Positions 17,451-26,214 of a DNA stretch of 64,000 nt are shown here, piece after piece. Position 1 is the stretch's first letter, and the number at the start of each line of letters is the position of its first letter. The position numbers and the translations under genes were made by a program. Below the pieces are notes generated by a model, which was not told where the DNA came from, made no database searches, and saw only the letters and a program-made list of their open reading frames with translations. Source of the stretch: Streptomyces armeniacus (lineage in GTDB: Bacteria > Actinomycetota > Actinomycetes > Streptomycetales > Streptomycetaceae); the NCBI RefSeq assembly GCF_003355155.1, contig NZ_CP031320.1, forward strand, positions 606,369 to 670,368, read 5' to 3'.

Positions 17451-18149
17451 ATGCCTTCCCCGTCCACCACCACACCACCCGCCGCCCCCGCAACCGCCGA
17501 CGCGCCGGCCAAGCAGCCGCCCGCCGCGGACCGGGTGTACGCGCACATCAAGCAGGCGGTGCTGGAGCGGCAGTACGAGGGCGGGATGCTGCTCACGGAG
17601 GGCGAGCTGGCCGGGGCCGTCGGGGTGTCCCGTACGCCGGTGCGCGAGGCGCTGCTGCGGCTCGAGGCCGAGGGGCTGATCAAGCTCTACCCCAAGAAGG
17701 GCGCCCTCGTGCTGCCCGTCTCGGCGCAGGAGATCTCCGACGTCGTCGAGACCCGGCTGCTCGTCGAGGAGCACGCGGTCCGCAAGGCCGCCACCTCCAC
17801 GCCCGCCGGGCTGACCGAACGGCTGGAGGAGCTGCTCGCACGGCAGCGCACCGAGGCCTCCGCCGGGCAGCTTGCCGAGGTCGCCGTGAGCGACCGCTGC
17901 TTCCACGCCGAGATCGTCCGCGCCACCGGCAACGCCATCCTCGTACGCCTCTACGACCAGCTGCGCGACCGCCAGCTGCGGATGGGCGTCGCCGTGATGC
18001 ACGCCCACCCCGAGCGCGTCGCCAAGAACATCACCGAGCACGCCCACATCCTCGCGGCCATCCGCTCCGGCGACGCCGACGCGGCGGCCGACTCCGTACG
18101 GCAGCACGTCGGCCGGGTGCGGCACCTGGTGCGCGGTGATCTGCCGTGA
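17451..18149 (+). CDS. GntR-family (FadR subfamily) transcriptional regulator
   Basis: About 232 residues. The winged helix (YEGGMLLTEGELAGAVGV, SRTPVREALLRLEAEGLI) is followed by an FCD effector domain with metal-type positions in the helices around RCFHAEIVRATGN and NITEHAHILAAI. ATG 17451 suits the promoter geometry; GTG 17445 is two codons upstream. The stop overlaps the GTG of an MFS gene, so the regulator and transporter are translationally coupled, and the regulator most likely controls this transporter in response to an organic acid-like ligand. Confidence 0.9.
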   Translation: MPSPSTTTPPAAPATADAPAKQPPAADRVYAHIKQAVLERQYEGGMLLTEGELAGAVGVSRTPVREALLRLEAEGLIKLYPKKGALVLPVSAQEISDVVETRLLVEEHAVRKAATSTPAGLTERLEELLARQRTEASAGQLAEVAVSDRCFHAEIVRATGNAILVRLYDQLRDRQLRMGVAVMHAHPERVAKNITEHAHILAAIRSGDADAAADSVRQHVGRVRHLVRGDLP

Positions 18150-19468
18150 GCCGTATACACACGGGTGGCGGCGCCTCGCCCGCCACCGGGGGTGAGTCCG
18201 GGCTCGGCGGCCGGCGCGCGGTGGCGATGTGGACGATCGGCGTCGGCGTCTACTTCGTGGCGATCACCTTCCGTACGAGCCTCGGCGTCGCCGGCATCGA
18301 CGCCGCCGAACGCTTCGACGTCAATGCCTCCGCCCTGTCCACCTTCTCCCTCCTCCAACTCCTGGTGTACGCGGGGATGCAGATCCCCGTCGGACTGCTG
18401 GTGGACCGCTGGGGCACGAAGAAGGTGCTGACGCTCGGCGCGGTCCTCTTCACCATCGGGCAGTTCGGCTTCGCGCTGTCCGACTCGTACGCGATGGCGC
18501 TGGCCTGCCGCGCGCTGCTCGGCTGCGGTGACGCGATGACGTTCATCAGCGTGCTGCGGCTCGGCGGCCGGTGGTTCCCCGCCCGGCGCGGACCGCTGAT
18601 CGCGCAGCTCGCCGGACTGGTGGGCATGGCGGGCAACCTCGTCACCACGCTCGTACTCGCCCGTGTGCTCGCCGCCGTCGGCTGGACCCCGACCTTCGCG
18701 GGCAGTGCGCTGGGCGGCGTGCTGGCGCTCACGCTGGTGCTGCTGTTCCTCAAAGACCACCCCGAGGGGCACGAACCGGAACCCGTGGCGCACCTGGGCC
18801 GCGACTACGTACGCCGCCAGATCGCCGATGCCTGGCGCGAACCCGGCACCCGGCTGGGGCTGTGGGTGCACTTCACCACGCAGTTCCCGGCGATGGTGTT
18901 CCTGCTGCTGTGGGGCATGCCGTTCCTGGTGGACGCGCAGGGCCTCTCACGCGGGACCGCCGGCGAACTCCTGACCCTGATCGTGCTCGCCAACATGGTG
19001 ATCGGCCTGGTCTACGGCCAGGTCATCGCCCGGCACCACGCGGCCCGTACGCCCATCGTGCTGGGCACCATCGCGGCCACCGCCGCGGCCTGGGCCACCG
19101 TGCTGAGCTGGCCGGGGCAGCCGCCCATGGGGGTGCTGCTGATGCTGTGCACGGTGCTGGGCGCGTGCGGCCCGGCCTCCATGATCGGCTTCGACTTCGC
19201 CCGCCCCGCCAACCCGCCGGAACGGCAGGGCACGGCCTCCGGCATCGTCAACATGGGCGGCTTCACGGCCTCGATGACGACGCTGCTCGCGGTGGGGGTC
19301 CTGCTGGACCTTACCGGTGACAACTACCGGATCGCCTTCACCACGATCTTCGTGCTGGAGGCGGTGGGACTGAGCCAGATCCTCCGCCTGCGGGGGCGCG
19401 CGCAGCGGCGCGAGCAGGAACGGGTGGTGGCCAGCCGCGTCGAAGCGGTCCACCACGTCCCGGCGTAG
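18146..19468 (+). CDS. Major facilitator superfamily transporter
   Basis: 440 residues with about 12 hydrophobic segments. The loop 2-3 signature is present as GLLVDRWGTKKVLTLG. The central loop around EPEPVAHLGRDYVRRQ separates the two halves. It lies in the cytoplasmic membrane and may export or import a small organic compound; sequence does not fix the substrate. It starts at GTG 18146 overlapping the regulator stop. It ends just before a long REP-like hairpin. Confidence 0.88.
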   Translation: MSRIHTGGGASPATGGESGLGGRRAVAMWTIGVGVYFVAITFRTSLGVAGIDAAERFDVNASALSTFSLLQLLVYAGMQIPVGLLVDRWGTKKVLTLGAVLFTIGQFGFALSDSYAMALACRALLGCGDAMTFISVLRLGGRWFPARRGPLIAQLAGLVGMAGNLVTTLVLARVLAAVGWTPTFAGSALGGVLALTLVLLFLKDHPEGHEPEPVAHLGRDYVRRQIADAWREPGTRLGLWVHFTTQFPAMVFLLLWGMPFLVDAQGLSRGTAGELLTLIVLANMVIGLVYGQVIARHHAARTPIVLGTIAATAAAWATVLSWPGQPPMGVLLMLCTVLGACGPASMIGFDFARPANPPERQGTASGIVNMGGFTASMTTLLAVGVLLDLTGDNYRIAFTTIFVLEAVGLSQILRLRGRAQRREQERVVASRVEAVHHVPA

Positions 19469-19481
19469 CCGCGGCAAGTCC

Positions 19482-19599
19482 AGCCCGTCCGGCGTTTGAG
19501 GACGGCCACCGGCCACGACGGCGGTGCGCCGGGCCCCGGGCTGTGGACCCACTGACGGTGCGTGGCCGCCCCGGTCCGTCCTCAAACGCCGGACGGGCT
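19482..19599. repeat. REP-like inverted pair, probable bidirectional terminator
   Basis: The 24-nt arms 19482-19505 (beginning AGCCCGTCCGGCGTTTGAGG) and 19576-19599 are perfect reverse complements, 70 nt apart. They sit between a plus-strand MFS gene and a minus-strand gene, so the structure can end both transcripts. The spacer is itself GC-rich with GGCCAC/GTGGCC pairing. Confidence 0.88.
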
Positions 19600-19612
19600 G
19601 GGGGCGTACGGG

Positions 19613-20443
19613 TCAGGGAACCACCGTGAAACCGTTCAGGATGGCCGTCGCGAGCCCCGCGTCCCCCTCCGTCTTGATGTCCTCCGCCACCGCCTCCGCC
19701 CGGACCCGCCCGCAGGCGAGCCGCACGTACGTCTCCCAGCCCATCGACAGCGTCGCCGCCGGCCCGAGCGAGGGGCTGCCGCTCACCGTGCCGCGGCCGT
19801 CCTTGTCCACGCGCACCGTGCGCATGAACTCGACGGGGCCGCTCACGTCGATGACGACGGCCGAGTTCGGCGGCGCCTCCGCCCGCTTGGCGACCACCTT
19901 GCCCAGGCCCTCGACGAGTACGTCGCGGGTCACCAGCGCCGCCGGAGAGTCGAGGTTGCCGGGCATCCGCAGCGCGCGGCGGATGTCCTGTTCGTGCACC
20001 CAGACGTCGAACGCCCGCAGCATCAGCTGCCGTTCGAGGGTCACCTCGGGCCAGCCCGGCAGGACGTGCCGTACGTTCGCGTCCGGCTTCCGCTTCTCGT
20101 TCCGCAACTGGCGTGAGCGCCGGATGATCGTGTACTCCAGCTCGCTGGTCATCTCGGGCCCTGTGTGGTGCCGCCGCACGTCGACCTGGATCTCCATGTG
20201 GCGGCTGAACTCGTCCGTCACGTGACGGATGTCGCGCGGGAGCGTGTGGATGGGACGCGGGTCGCCCAGCAATTCGCATTCGATGCCGATGATGTGCGAG
20301 ACGACATCGCGCACCGACCACCCCGTGCAGTCGGTCGCGCGGTTCCACTCGCCCTCGGCAAGCGGCCGCACCAGCTCGGATATCGACTCGATGGACTGAG
20401 TCCAGGCATCGGCGTATGGCTGAAGGTTTGGGTGGTCGGACAC
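19613..20443 (-). CDS. Maleylpyruvate isomerase-family mycothiol-dependent enzyme
   Basis: 276 residues of the DinB-like, mycothiol-dependent maleylpyruvate isomerase N-terminal family. The typical opening is SISELVRPLAEGEWNRATDC, TGWSVRDVVSHIIGIE, with a metal-binding His in VVSHIIG and another in DVWVHEQDIRRAL. The C-terminal part is an SCP2-like or MDMPI_C-like domain. Members detoxify electrophiles with mycothiol; the substrate here is unknown. The start is GTG 20443, which fits the conserved N-terminus. Confidence 0.85.
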   Translation of the reverse strand: MSDHPNLQPYADAWTQSIESISELVRPLAEGEWNRATDCTGWSVRDVVSHIIGIECELLGDPRPIHTLPRDIRHVTDEFSRHMEIQVDVRRHHTGPEMTSELEYTIIRRSRQLRNEKRKPDANVRHVLPGWPEVTLERQLMLRAFDVWVHEQDIRRALRMPGNLDSPAALVTRDVLVEGLGKVVAKRAEAPPNSAVVIDVSGPVEFMRTVRVDKDGRGTVSGSPSLGPAATLSMGWETYVRLACGRVRAEAVAEDIKTEGDAGLATAILNGFTVVP

Positions 20444-20577
20444 GGGACCCCTCGGCGGTACGGTCGTTCGGCGGGCTGGGTGCTCTCAAGTTACGCTGCG
20501 CACGGGGACCGCGGCAGTGCTTTCCGGTGACGATGCTATGTCCCTTCGAGCCCCTCGAATGCATGGACGGTGGTACG

Positions 20578-21453
20578 GTGCGCGCTTCTTCGTCGAACTC
20601 GCCGACGAACTCGCCGGACTCGGCGCCGAACCCGGGAGCGGACCCCGCGGCGGACCCGCCGGCGGACGCGTCGTTCCACGTGGCGCTCGTACAACTGCGC
20701 GTGGATCCGGACGAGCCGGTCAGCGCACGCCGGGAGCGTACGGCCGCTCTCGTACGCGCCCAGCGCGGCGCCGACCTCGTGGTGCTGCCCGAGCTGTGGC
20801 CCGTCGGCGCCTTCGCCTTCGACCGGTTCGAGGCGGAGGCCGAGCCCGCGCGCCACGGCCCCACCGCCGAGGCCATGTCGGCGGCGGCACGTGACGCGGG
20901 CGTGTGGCTGCACGCCGGGTCCGTGGTCGAACGCGCCCCCGGCGGCGAGCTGTTCAACACCTCGCTCGTCTTCTCGCCGGACGGCGAACTCGCCGCCACC
21001 TACCGCAAGATCCACCGGTTCGGCTTCGACCGCGGCGAGGCCACGCTGATGGACGCAGGCACGCAGCCCGTCACCGTGCCGCACCCGTCCGCCGTCCTCG
21101 GCCTGGCCACCTGCTACGACCTGCGCTTCCCGGAGCTGTTCCGGGCGCTCGTCGACGCGGGCGCGCGGCTCCTCGTCGTCCCCGCGGGCTGGCCCGCCCG
21201 CCGCGCCGCGCACTGGTCGCTCCTCGCCCGCGCCCGCGCCGTCGAGAACCAGTGCTACGTGCTGGCCTGCGGCACGGCCGGTACGCACGCGGGCGTATTG
21301 CAGGCAGGGCACAGCGCGGTCATCGACCCTTGGGGCGAGGTCGTCGCGGAGGCGTCGGACACGGAAGAACGCGTCCTCACGGCGGTCATCGACCCGGCGG
21401 AGGTGGGCCGGGTGCGCGAGAAGTTCCCGGCGCTCAAGGACCGGGTGCTGTAA
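20578..21453 (+). CDS. Carbon-nitrogen hydrolase (nitrilase superfamily)
   Basis: About 291 residues. The catalytic triad is visible: Glu72 in LPELWP, Lys144 in YRKIHRFGFD and Cys179 in LATCYDLRFPE. The family hydrolyses amides or nitriles; the pattern resembles omega-amidase/Nit2-like and general CN hydrolases. The first ~30 residues are a Pro/Ala/Asp/Ser low-complexity extension. GTG 20578 was chosen because GGACGG lies 6 nt upstream; ATG 20563 and ATG 20536 are alternatives without clear ribosome sites. Substrate unknown. Confidence 0.85.
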   Translation: MRASSSNSPTNSPDSAPNPGADPAADPPADASFHVALVQLRVDPDEPVSARRERTAALVRAQRGADLVVLPELWPVGAFAFDRFEAEAEPARHGPTAEAMSAAARDAGVWLHAGSVVERAPGGELFNTSLVFSPDGELAATYRKIHRFGFDRGEATLMDAGTQPVTVPHPSAVLGLATCYDLRFPELFRALVDAGARLLVVPAGWPARRAAHWSLLARARAVENQCYVLACGTAGTHAGVLQAGHSAVIDPWGEVVAEASDTEERVLTAVIDPAEVGRVREKFPALKDRVL

Positions 21454-21554
21454 GGGCGCTGAGGGCCGGGAGCCACGGGCAGGCGCCGTGGGCGGCGCTA
21501 CCCGCGCTACTCCACCGCGCCGCCCTGCTCCTCCCCGCGCCACTCCACCGCGCC

Positions 21555-22061
21555 CTACTCCTCCCCGCCCCCGTCCTCCTCCTCCCGTTCCATCAGACGG
21601 TCCACGCACACCGCCACCGCGATCAGCACCGCCGGGTCCGAGTCCTCCCGCTCCACCTGCACCGCGTACGTGTCGCGCACCCGGAACCACTTCCGCGAGA
21701 CGCGGGCCAGCCGCTCCCCCTCGTACTCGATGTCGTACTCCTTGCCGATCAGGTCGCCCCGGATCTCCAGCTCCTCACCGGTGGCCAGCTCCGCGCGGTA
21801 CACCTTCCGCATCGGGGTGAAGCGCTTCTCGCGGACGGTGACCATGACCTCGCCGTCCCGCTCGACCCGCATCGTGTCGCGCAGGCTGATGGCCTTCTTC
21901 CGGATGACGGCGAGGACGTTCCCCTCCCGGTCCTTCAGCTCGAATGTCTCGCGCAGCCGCAGGGCCTTGCCGTCGATGAGGAAGGCGCGTTCGCCGTTCT
22001 CGTCCTCGACCCAGAAGTCGTCGCCGATGCCGAACACGCGTTCCCGTACCAGATATCTCAT
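21555..22061 (-). CDS. LURP-one-related (Tubby-like/scramblase-like) protein
   Basis: 168 residues of alternating beta strands: MRYLVRERVFGIGDDFWVED, FLIDGKALRLRETFELKD, VLAVIRKKAISLRDTMRVER and WFRVRDTYAVQVE. This repeating pattern is the LURP-one/Tubby C-terminal-like fold found in small bacterial proteins. The C-terminus is acidic (EREEEDGGGEE). The function is unknown; related folds bind phosphoinositides. It is divergent from a thioredoxin-NHL gene. Confidence 0.8.
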   Translation of the reverse strand: MRYLVRERVFGIGDDFWVEDENGERAFLIDGKALRLRETFELKDREGNVLAVIRKKAISLRDTMRVERDGEVMVTVREKRFTPMRKVYRAELATGEELEIRGDLIGKEYDIEYEGERLARVSRKWFRVRDTYAVQVEREDSDPAVLIAVAVCVDRLMEREEEDGGGEE

Positions 22062-22167
22062 GGGCGAGCTGTTCCCCGTACGCCCGAGTTCTCACCACCG
22101 GCGGCCACCGGCACTTCCCGTTCAGCCGCCCGAAGGGTGCCCCGGGCCCGGGTGGCACCCTGGAGCC

Positions 22168-24096
22168 ATGACCGATGCCGCACCGCCCACCCGTACGCGC
22201 GCCCGCGTCCGCGCCCCCGAGCTGACCGGCCGCGGCGGCTGGCTGAACACGGGCGGCGCCGCCCTCAGCCTCGCCGGCCTGCGCGGACGCATCGTCGTGC
22301 TGGACTTCTGGACCTTCTGCTGCGTGAACTGCCTGCACGTCCTCGACGAGCTGCGCGAACTGGAGCAGCGGCACGCGGACACCCTCGTGATCGTCGGGGT
22401 GCACTCGCCGAAGTTCGCGCACGAGGCCGAGCACCAGGCGGTCGTGGACGCCGTCGAACGCTACGGCGTCCACCACCCCGTACTGGACGACCCGGAGCTG
22501 GCGACGTGGAAGCAGTACGCCGTACGGGCCTGGCCGACGCTCGTCGTCATCGACCCGGAGGGCTACGTCGTCGCGCAGCACGCCGGCGAGGGCCACGCGC
22601 ACGCCCTGGAGACGCTCGTCGGCCGGCTGGAGGAGGAGCACGCCGCGAAGGGCACGCTGCGGCGCGGCGACGGCCCGTACGTGCCGCCCGAGCCGGAGCC
22701 CACCGCGCTCCGCTTCCCCGGCAAGGCGCTGCGGCTGCCCGGCAGCGGCCACTTCCTCGTCTCGGACACCACCCGGCACCAGCTCGTCGAGCTGGCGGAG
22801 GACGGCGAGACGGTCCTGCGGCGCGTCGGCAGCGGCGTACGCGGGCTGGCCGACGGGCCGCCGGAGGCGGCGCGGTTCAGCGAGCCGCAGGGCCTCGCGG
22901 CGCTCCCCGACGGCACGGTCGTGGTGGCCGACACCGTGAACCACGCGCTGCGCTCGTACGACCCCGGGACCGGCGCCGTCGGCACCCTCGCCGGCACGGG
23001 CGCACAGTGGTGGCGCGGCTCACCGACGAGCGGGCCGGCGCGCGAGGTGGCGCTGTCGTCGCCGTGGGACGTGGCGTGGTTCGCGGACCGGGTGTGGATC
23101 GCGATGGCGGGAACGCACCAGCTGTGGACGTATACGCCGCCAGGTGCAGGTGGGGCCGGCGGGTCGGTCGCGGTCGCGGCGGGCACCGCCAACGAGGGGC
23201 TGGTCGACGGGCCCGCGGGCGAGGCGTGGTTCGCGCAGCCGTCGGGGCTCGCGGCGGCCGGCGACCGGCTGTGGGTGGCGGACGCGGAGACGTCGGCGCT
23301 GCGGTGGGTGGAGCGCGCGGATCCGGCTTCCGGTCCGGCGTCGGAGGGGGACGGCTGGGAGGTCCGTACGGCCGTCGGCACCGGCCTCTTCGACTTCGGC
23401 CACCGCGACGGCGACGCCGGACAGGCGCTGCTGCAGCACCCGTTGGGCGTGACGGCGCTTCCGGACGGGTCGGTCGCCGTCGCCGACACGTACAACCACG
23501 CGCTGCGCCGCTACGACCCGGCGACCGGCCGCGTCAGCACGCTCGCCACCGACCTGCGCGAGCTGTCGGACGCGGTGCTGGCGGACGGGGGCGGTGCGGG
23601 CGGTGACCGTACGGACGGCGACCTGGTGGTCGTCGAGTCGGCGCGGCACCGGCTGACCCGGCTGCGGCTGCCGGAGGAGGCCGTACGCGTCGCCTCCGTC
23701 GCCCACCGTACGCAGCGCGCGGCCACCGAGGTCGCGCCGGGCGAACTGCGGCTGGACGTCGTCTTCCAGCCCCCGGCGGGGCAGAAACTCGATGTGCGGT
23801 ACGGGCCCTCGACGCGGCTCCAGGTCAGCGCCACCCCGCCGGAGCTGCTGGCGGAGGGCGCGGGCGACGGAACCGACCTGAACCGCCGCCTGGTGCTGGC
23901 GGAGGACGGCGGCGGGGGCGCGGTCACGGAGGGCGTCCTGCACATCTCCGCGATGGCCGCTTCCTGCGACGACGACGCGGCGAACCAGTACCCGGCCTGC
24001 CATGTCCACCAGCAGGACTGGGGAGTTCCCGTACGGGTCACGGCGGGCGGTGCGCGGCGGCTGCCGCTGGTGCTGGCGGGCATGGACGACGCGTGA
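22168..24096 (+). CDS. Thioredoxin-like/NHL-repeat protein
   Basis: 642 residues, resembling the NHLRC2 architecture. An N-terminal thioredoxin/TlpA-like domain has CVNC (Cys52, Cys55) in VVLDFWTFCCVNCLHVL and a cis-Pro region WPTLVVID. About four NHL beta-propeller blades follow (for example ADTVNHALRSYDPGTG, ADTYNHALRRYDPATG). A C-terminal beta-rich domain ends with a Cys-containing HVHQQDWGVPV. No signal peptide is seen, so it is cytoplasmic. Redox or scaffolding roles are inferred. The ATG at 22168 precedes the conserved start. Confidence 0.88.
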   Translation: MTDAAPPTRTRARVRAPELTGRGGWLNTGGAALSLAGLRGRIVVLDFWTFCCVNCLHVLDELRELEQRHADTLVIVGVHSPKFAHEAEHQAVVDAVERYGVHHPVLDDPELATWKQYAVRAWPTLVVIDPEGYVVAQHAGEGHAHALETLVGRLEEEHAAKGTLRRGDGPYVPPEPEPTALRFPGKALRLPGSGHFLVSDTTRHQLVELAEDGETVLRRVGSGVRGLADGPPEAARFSEPQGLAALPDGTVVVADTVNHALRSYDPGTGAVGTLAGTGAQWWRGSPTSGPAREVALSSPWDVAWFADRVWIAMAGTHQLWTYTPPGAGGAGGSVAVAAGTANEGLVDGPAGEAWFAQPSGLAAAGDRLWVADAETSALRWVERADPASGPASEGDGWEVRTAVGTGLFDFGHRDGDAGQALLQHPLGVTALPDGSVAVADTYNHALRRYDPATGRVSTLATDLRELSDAVLADGGGAGGDRTDGDLVVVESARHRLTRLRLPEEAVRVASVAHRTQRAATEVAPGELRLDVVFQPPAGQKLDVRYGPSTRLQVSATPPELLAEGAGDGTDLNRRLVLAEDGGGGAVTEGVLHISAMAASCDDDAANQYPACHVHQQDWGVPVRVTAGGARRLPLVLAGMDDA

Positions 24097-24162
24097 GCGC
24101 GCCGTACGGCCCGTCGGCCCTTTCGCGGTGGCCCGGGTCGTGGTGGCCCGGGTCGTGGTGGC

Positions 24163-24390
24163 CTACTCCCAGTGGTGCCGGTTGTCCTCGACGCTGATCG
24201 GCGCGGCCGGGCTCGGCGGCTGCGTGCGGCGCCGTTTGAAGATGCTGATGTAGACGGACAGCCCGAGCAGGCCGACCGCCATCAGGACGAGCCCGGCGAC
24301 ATCGAGGTTCACGGCCTGCACGTCCCAGTCGACGGCCAGCGTGAGGATCGCCCCCACGGCCAGCATGACGATGCACAAGACGATGCCCAT
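24163..24390 (-). CDS. Small two-TM membrane protein (DUF6458-like)
   Basis: 75 residues: TM1 (IVLCIVMLAVGAILTLAV), a short loop, TM2 (VAGLVLMAVGLLGLSVYI), a basic stop-transfer KRRR and a soluble tail ending in NRHHWE. It matches the pattern of small actinobacterial DUF6458 proteins. AGGAG lies 5 nt before ATG 24390. Function unknown. Between it and the NHL gene is a short GTGGCCCGGGTC tandem repeat. Confidence 0.75.
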   Translation of the reverse strand: MGIVLCIVMLAVGAILTLAVDWDVQAVNLDVAGLVLMAVGLLGLSVYISIFKRRRTQPPSPAAPISVEDNRHHWE

Positions 24391-24481
24391 GGAACTCCTG
24401 CCTCCTGCCTCCGTTTCGGCGCTGCCTCGCCTGTCCGCAGGACCGGGTACCTGGGCCCGGTGACACGTAAACGGGCGCGGA

Positions 24482-24554
24482 TGACGCGCAATCAGGCGGG
24501 GTGAGGCGCGAACAGGCGGGTGAGGCGCGAACAGGCGGGGTGACGCGCGAACAA
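24482..24554. repeat. Four degenerate ~20-bp tandem repeats
   Basis: Units beginning TGACGCGC or TGAGGCGC and including AACAGGCGGG start at 24482, 24502, 24521 and 24541. They lie in the non-coding gap between the small membrane protein and the ArsR-like gene. No function is evident. Confidence 0.75.
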
Positions 24555-24571
24555 CTGCCGTGCGGCGTACG

Positions 24572-25138
24572 TCAGTCGGCGGGCAGCCCGAACCAGCGCA
24601 GCAGCACCGGGCGGGCGTCGGGCGGCGCGTCCTCGGGGCCACGGCTGAAGCGGCGCAGCAGCTCCAGATAGGCGTCGTGGAAGTCGTTCAGCTCGTCCTT
24701 GGTCAGATGGCTGAGGCTGCGTGAACCGCGCATCCAGCCCTCGGAGCCGGCCGCCTCGAGCGTGAACCGGCGCGCGAGGCCGATGTCCTCCTCCAGTCTC
24801 ATACGGTCGAGCTCGCCCATGATCGCGCGCTCGGCGTCCGTCAACTCCTCCTGCGGCGGCCTCCGTACGTCGATGTTGCGCACCGCCCGCCACCACCGCT
24901 CGCGGCCGCCGGTCCGCCCGGGGACGTCCTCGATGAAGCCGCCGCGCTCGAGCTGGCGCAGGTGGTAGCTGAGCGTGCCGGTGTTCTCGCCCAGGCGCTC
25001 GGCGAGGGTCGTGGAGGTGGCGGGGCCCGAAGTGCCCAGCGCACGCAGGATCTTGAGGCGCAGGGGGTGGGCGAGTGCCTTCAGGCTCTCGGGGTCGCCG
25101 ACCCGGCGCGGGGGCGGCTCTTCTTCGGTGGCGGCCAT
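24572..25138 (-). CDS. ArsR-type winged-helix transcriptional regulator
   Basis: 188 residues. The N-terminal ArsR HTH reads LKALAHPLRLKILRALGTSG, TTLAERLGENTGTLSYHLRQL, with a wing around GRERWWRAV. A C-terminal alpha-helical part (LTDAERAIMGELDRMR, DELNDFHDAYLELLRR) resembles the effector/dimer region of MarR/ArsR-like regulators of membrane-stress genes. No metal-binding Cys is seen. ATG 25138 lies just below a strong inverted repeat (25165-25204), implying autoregulation and control of the divergent secreted protein. Confidence 0.87.
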   Translation of the reverse strand: MAATEEEPPPRRVGDPESLKALAHPLRLKILRALGTSGPATSTTLAERLGENTGTLSYHLRQLERGGFIEDVPGRTGGRERWWRAVRNIDVRRPPQEELTDAERAIMGELDRMRLEEDIGLARRFTLEAAGSEGWMRGSRSLSHLTKDELNDFHDAYLELLRRFSRGPEDAPPDARPVLLRWFGLPAD

Positions 25139-25164
25139 GAGGTCAGCGTAGCGCGGATGCGGGA

Positions 25165-25204
25165 TTTTCTCTGCAGAGCTTTCTATGCAGAGAAAACTCT
25201 GCAA
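25165..25204. promoter_or_regulatory. Operator with three TCTGCA half-sites
   Basis: TTTTCTCTGCA (25165-25175) and TGCAGAGAAAA (25186-25196) are perfect 11-bp inverted arms 10 nt apart. A third half-site ACTCTGCA follows (25196-25203). The patch is AT-rich against its surroundings and lies between the ArsR-like repressor (start 25138, minus) and the secreted-protein gene (start 25343, plus). It is the probable binding site of the repressor. Confidence 0.75.
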
Positions 25205-25342
25205 TGATGGGTGGTGCGGGGGAGCGGGCGGCCGTGTGGGCCGCCCGCCCTCCCGGCTTCTGCTTCTGTCTCGGCCTCGGCCTCGGCCTCGTGCCTGTCC
25301 TGGCGCGTTCGGCTCGTTCTTGCTTTCTTCTGGGGGGTTCTC

Positions 25343-26164
25343 ATGGCTCGGTTGTCTGGTCTGTGTGGTCGGTCCGGCCTGTCCGGCCTGCTCCGTTCCA
25401 GTCCTGCGGCGCGCGCTGCCGCCGTCGTGGCGACGGCGCTCGGCGCCGTGGCGACGGGGCTGGGCACGGGTGCGGCGGGCGCGTACGCCGCGCCGGCGAG
25501 TGTCACGGCGGGCGCCACGGCAGGTGTCACCACGGGGGCCGTGGCGGGTGCCGACACCGCCGTGGCCGCGGGTCCGCCGGGCTCCCCCTTCGCCGCCTGC
25601 CCGGCGCGGGCGGAGCTGCCGGAGGGGGCGGACCCGGCCGCGTGGCGGTGCGAGGTCATGACGGCGACGGGCCATCTCACCGTGGGCCGGATCGATGTGC
25701 CGATAGCGGAGCCGATGAGGGTCACGCACGCGGAGGGCCGTATCGACAGCGAGTTCCACCAGGTCTTCGGGGGGATGGCGGCGGAGCCGATCCGGGTGCC
25801 GCACACGCCGCTGTCGGTCACGCCGCAGTACGCGGGGGCCTTCGACTTCCACTCCGACGACCAGCGGATGGGCGAGCTGGACGTCAAGTTCCGGATCTCC
25901 GGCCCGGGCTGGGCCCGGTGGCGGGACTGCTCGATCGGGAACGACGCGGACGCGGTCCATCTCGTTCTCAAGGCGGAGGGCAAGGGCGGCCCGGGGAAGG
26001 TCCCCCACGCTGTCGACAACACCTTCGCGGTGCCCGGCACTTCGGGCTGCGGGCGGCTCGGGCGCGTGCTGGACGCGGCGCTGGATCTGCCGTCCCCGGC
26101 GGGGGAGAACCGAATAAGCCTGGAGGGCGACCGCGTGATCCGCTCGTACACGGAGCTGGACTGA
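25343..26164 (+). CDS. Secreted protein of unknown function
   Basis: 273 residues. The N-terminus is basic with a hydrophobic Ala/Gly-rich signal region and cleavage near AYAAP. The mature protein is Ala/Thr/Gly-rich up to about residue 75 and then forms a beta-rich domain with four Cys (FAACPARAELPEG, WRCEVM, RDCSIGN, TSGCGRL) that could make two disulfides. I recognise no family. ATG 25343 has a GGGGGG ribosome site about 5 nt upstream. It is divergent from an ArsR-like gene across an operator, so it may be the regulated target. Confidence 0.7.
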   Translation: MARLSGLCGRSGLSGLLRSSPAARAAAVVATALGAVATGLGTGAAGAYAAPASVTAGATAGVTTGAVAGADTAVAAGPPGSPFAACPARAELPEGADPAAWRCEVMTATGHLTVGRIDVPIAEPMRVTHAEGRIDSEFHQVFGGMAAEPIRVPHTPLSVTPQYAGAFDFHSDDQRMGELDVKFRISGPGWARWRDCSIGNDADAVHLVLKAEGKGGPGKVPHAVDNTFAVPGTSGCGRLGRVLDAALDLPSPAGENRISLEGDRVIRSYTELD

Positions 26165-26214
26165 CGGCTCGTACGCCCGCCTGGCGGGGCCGGTGGCCGG
26201 CCCCGCCGCGGGGC

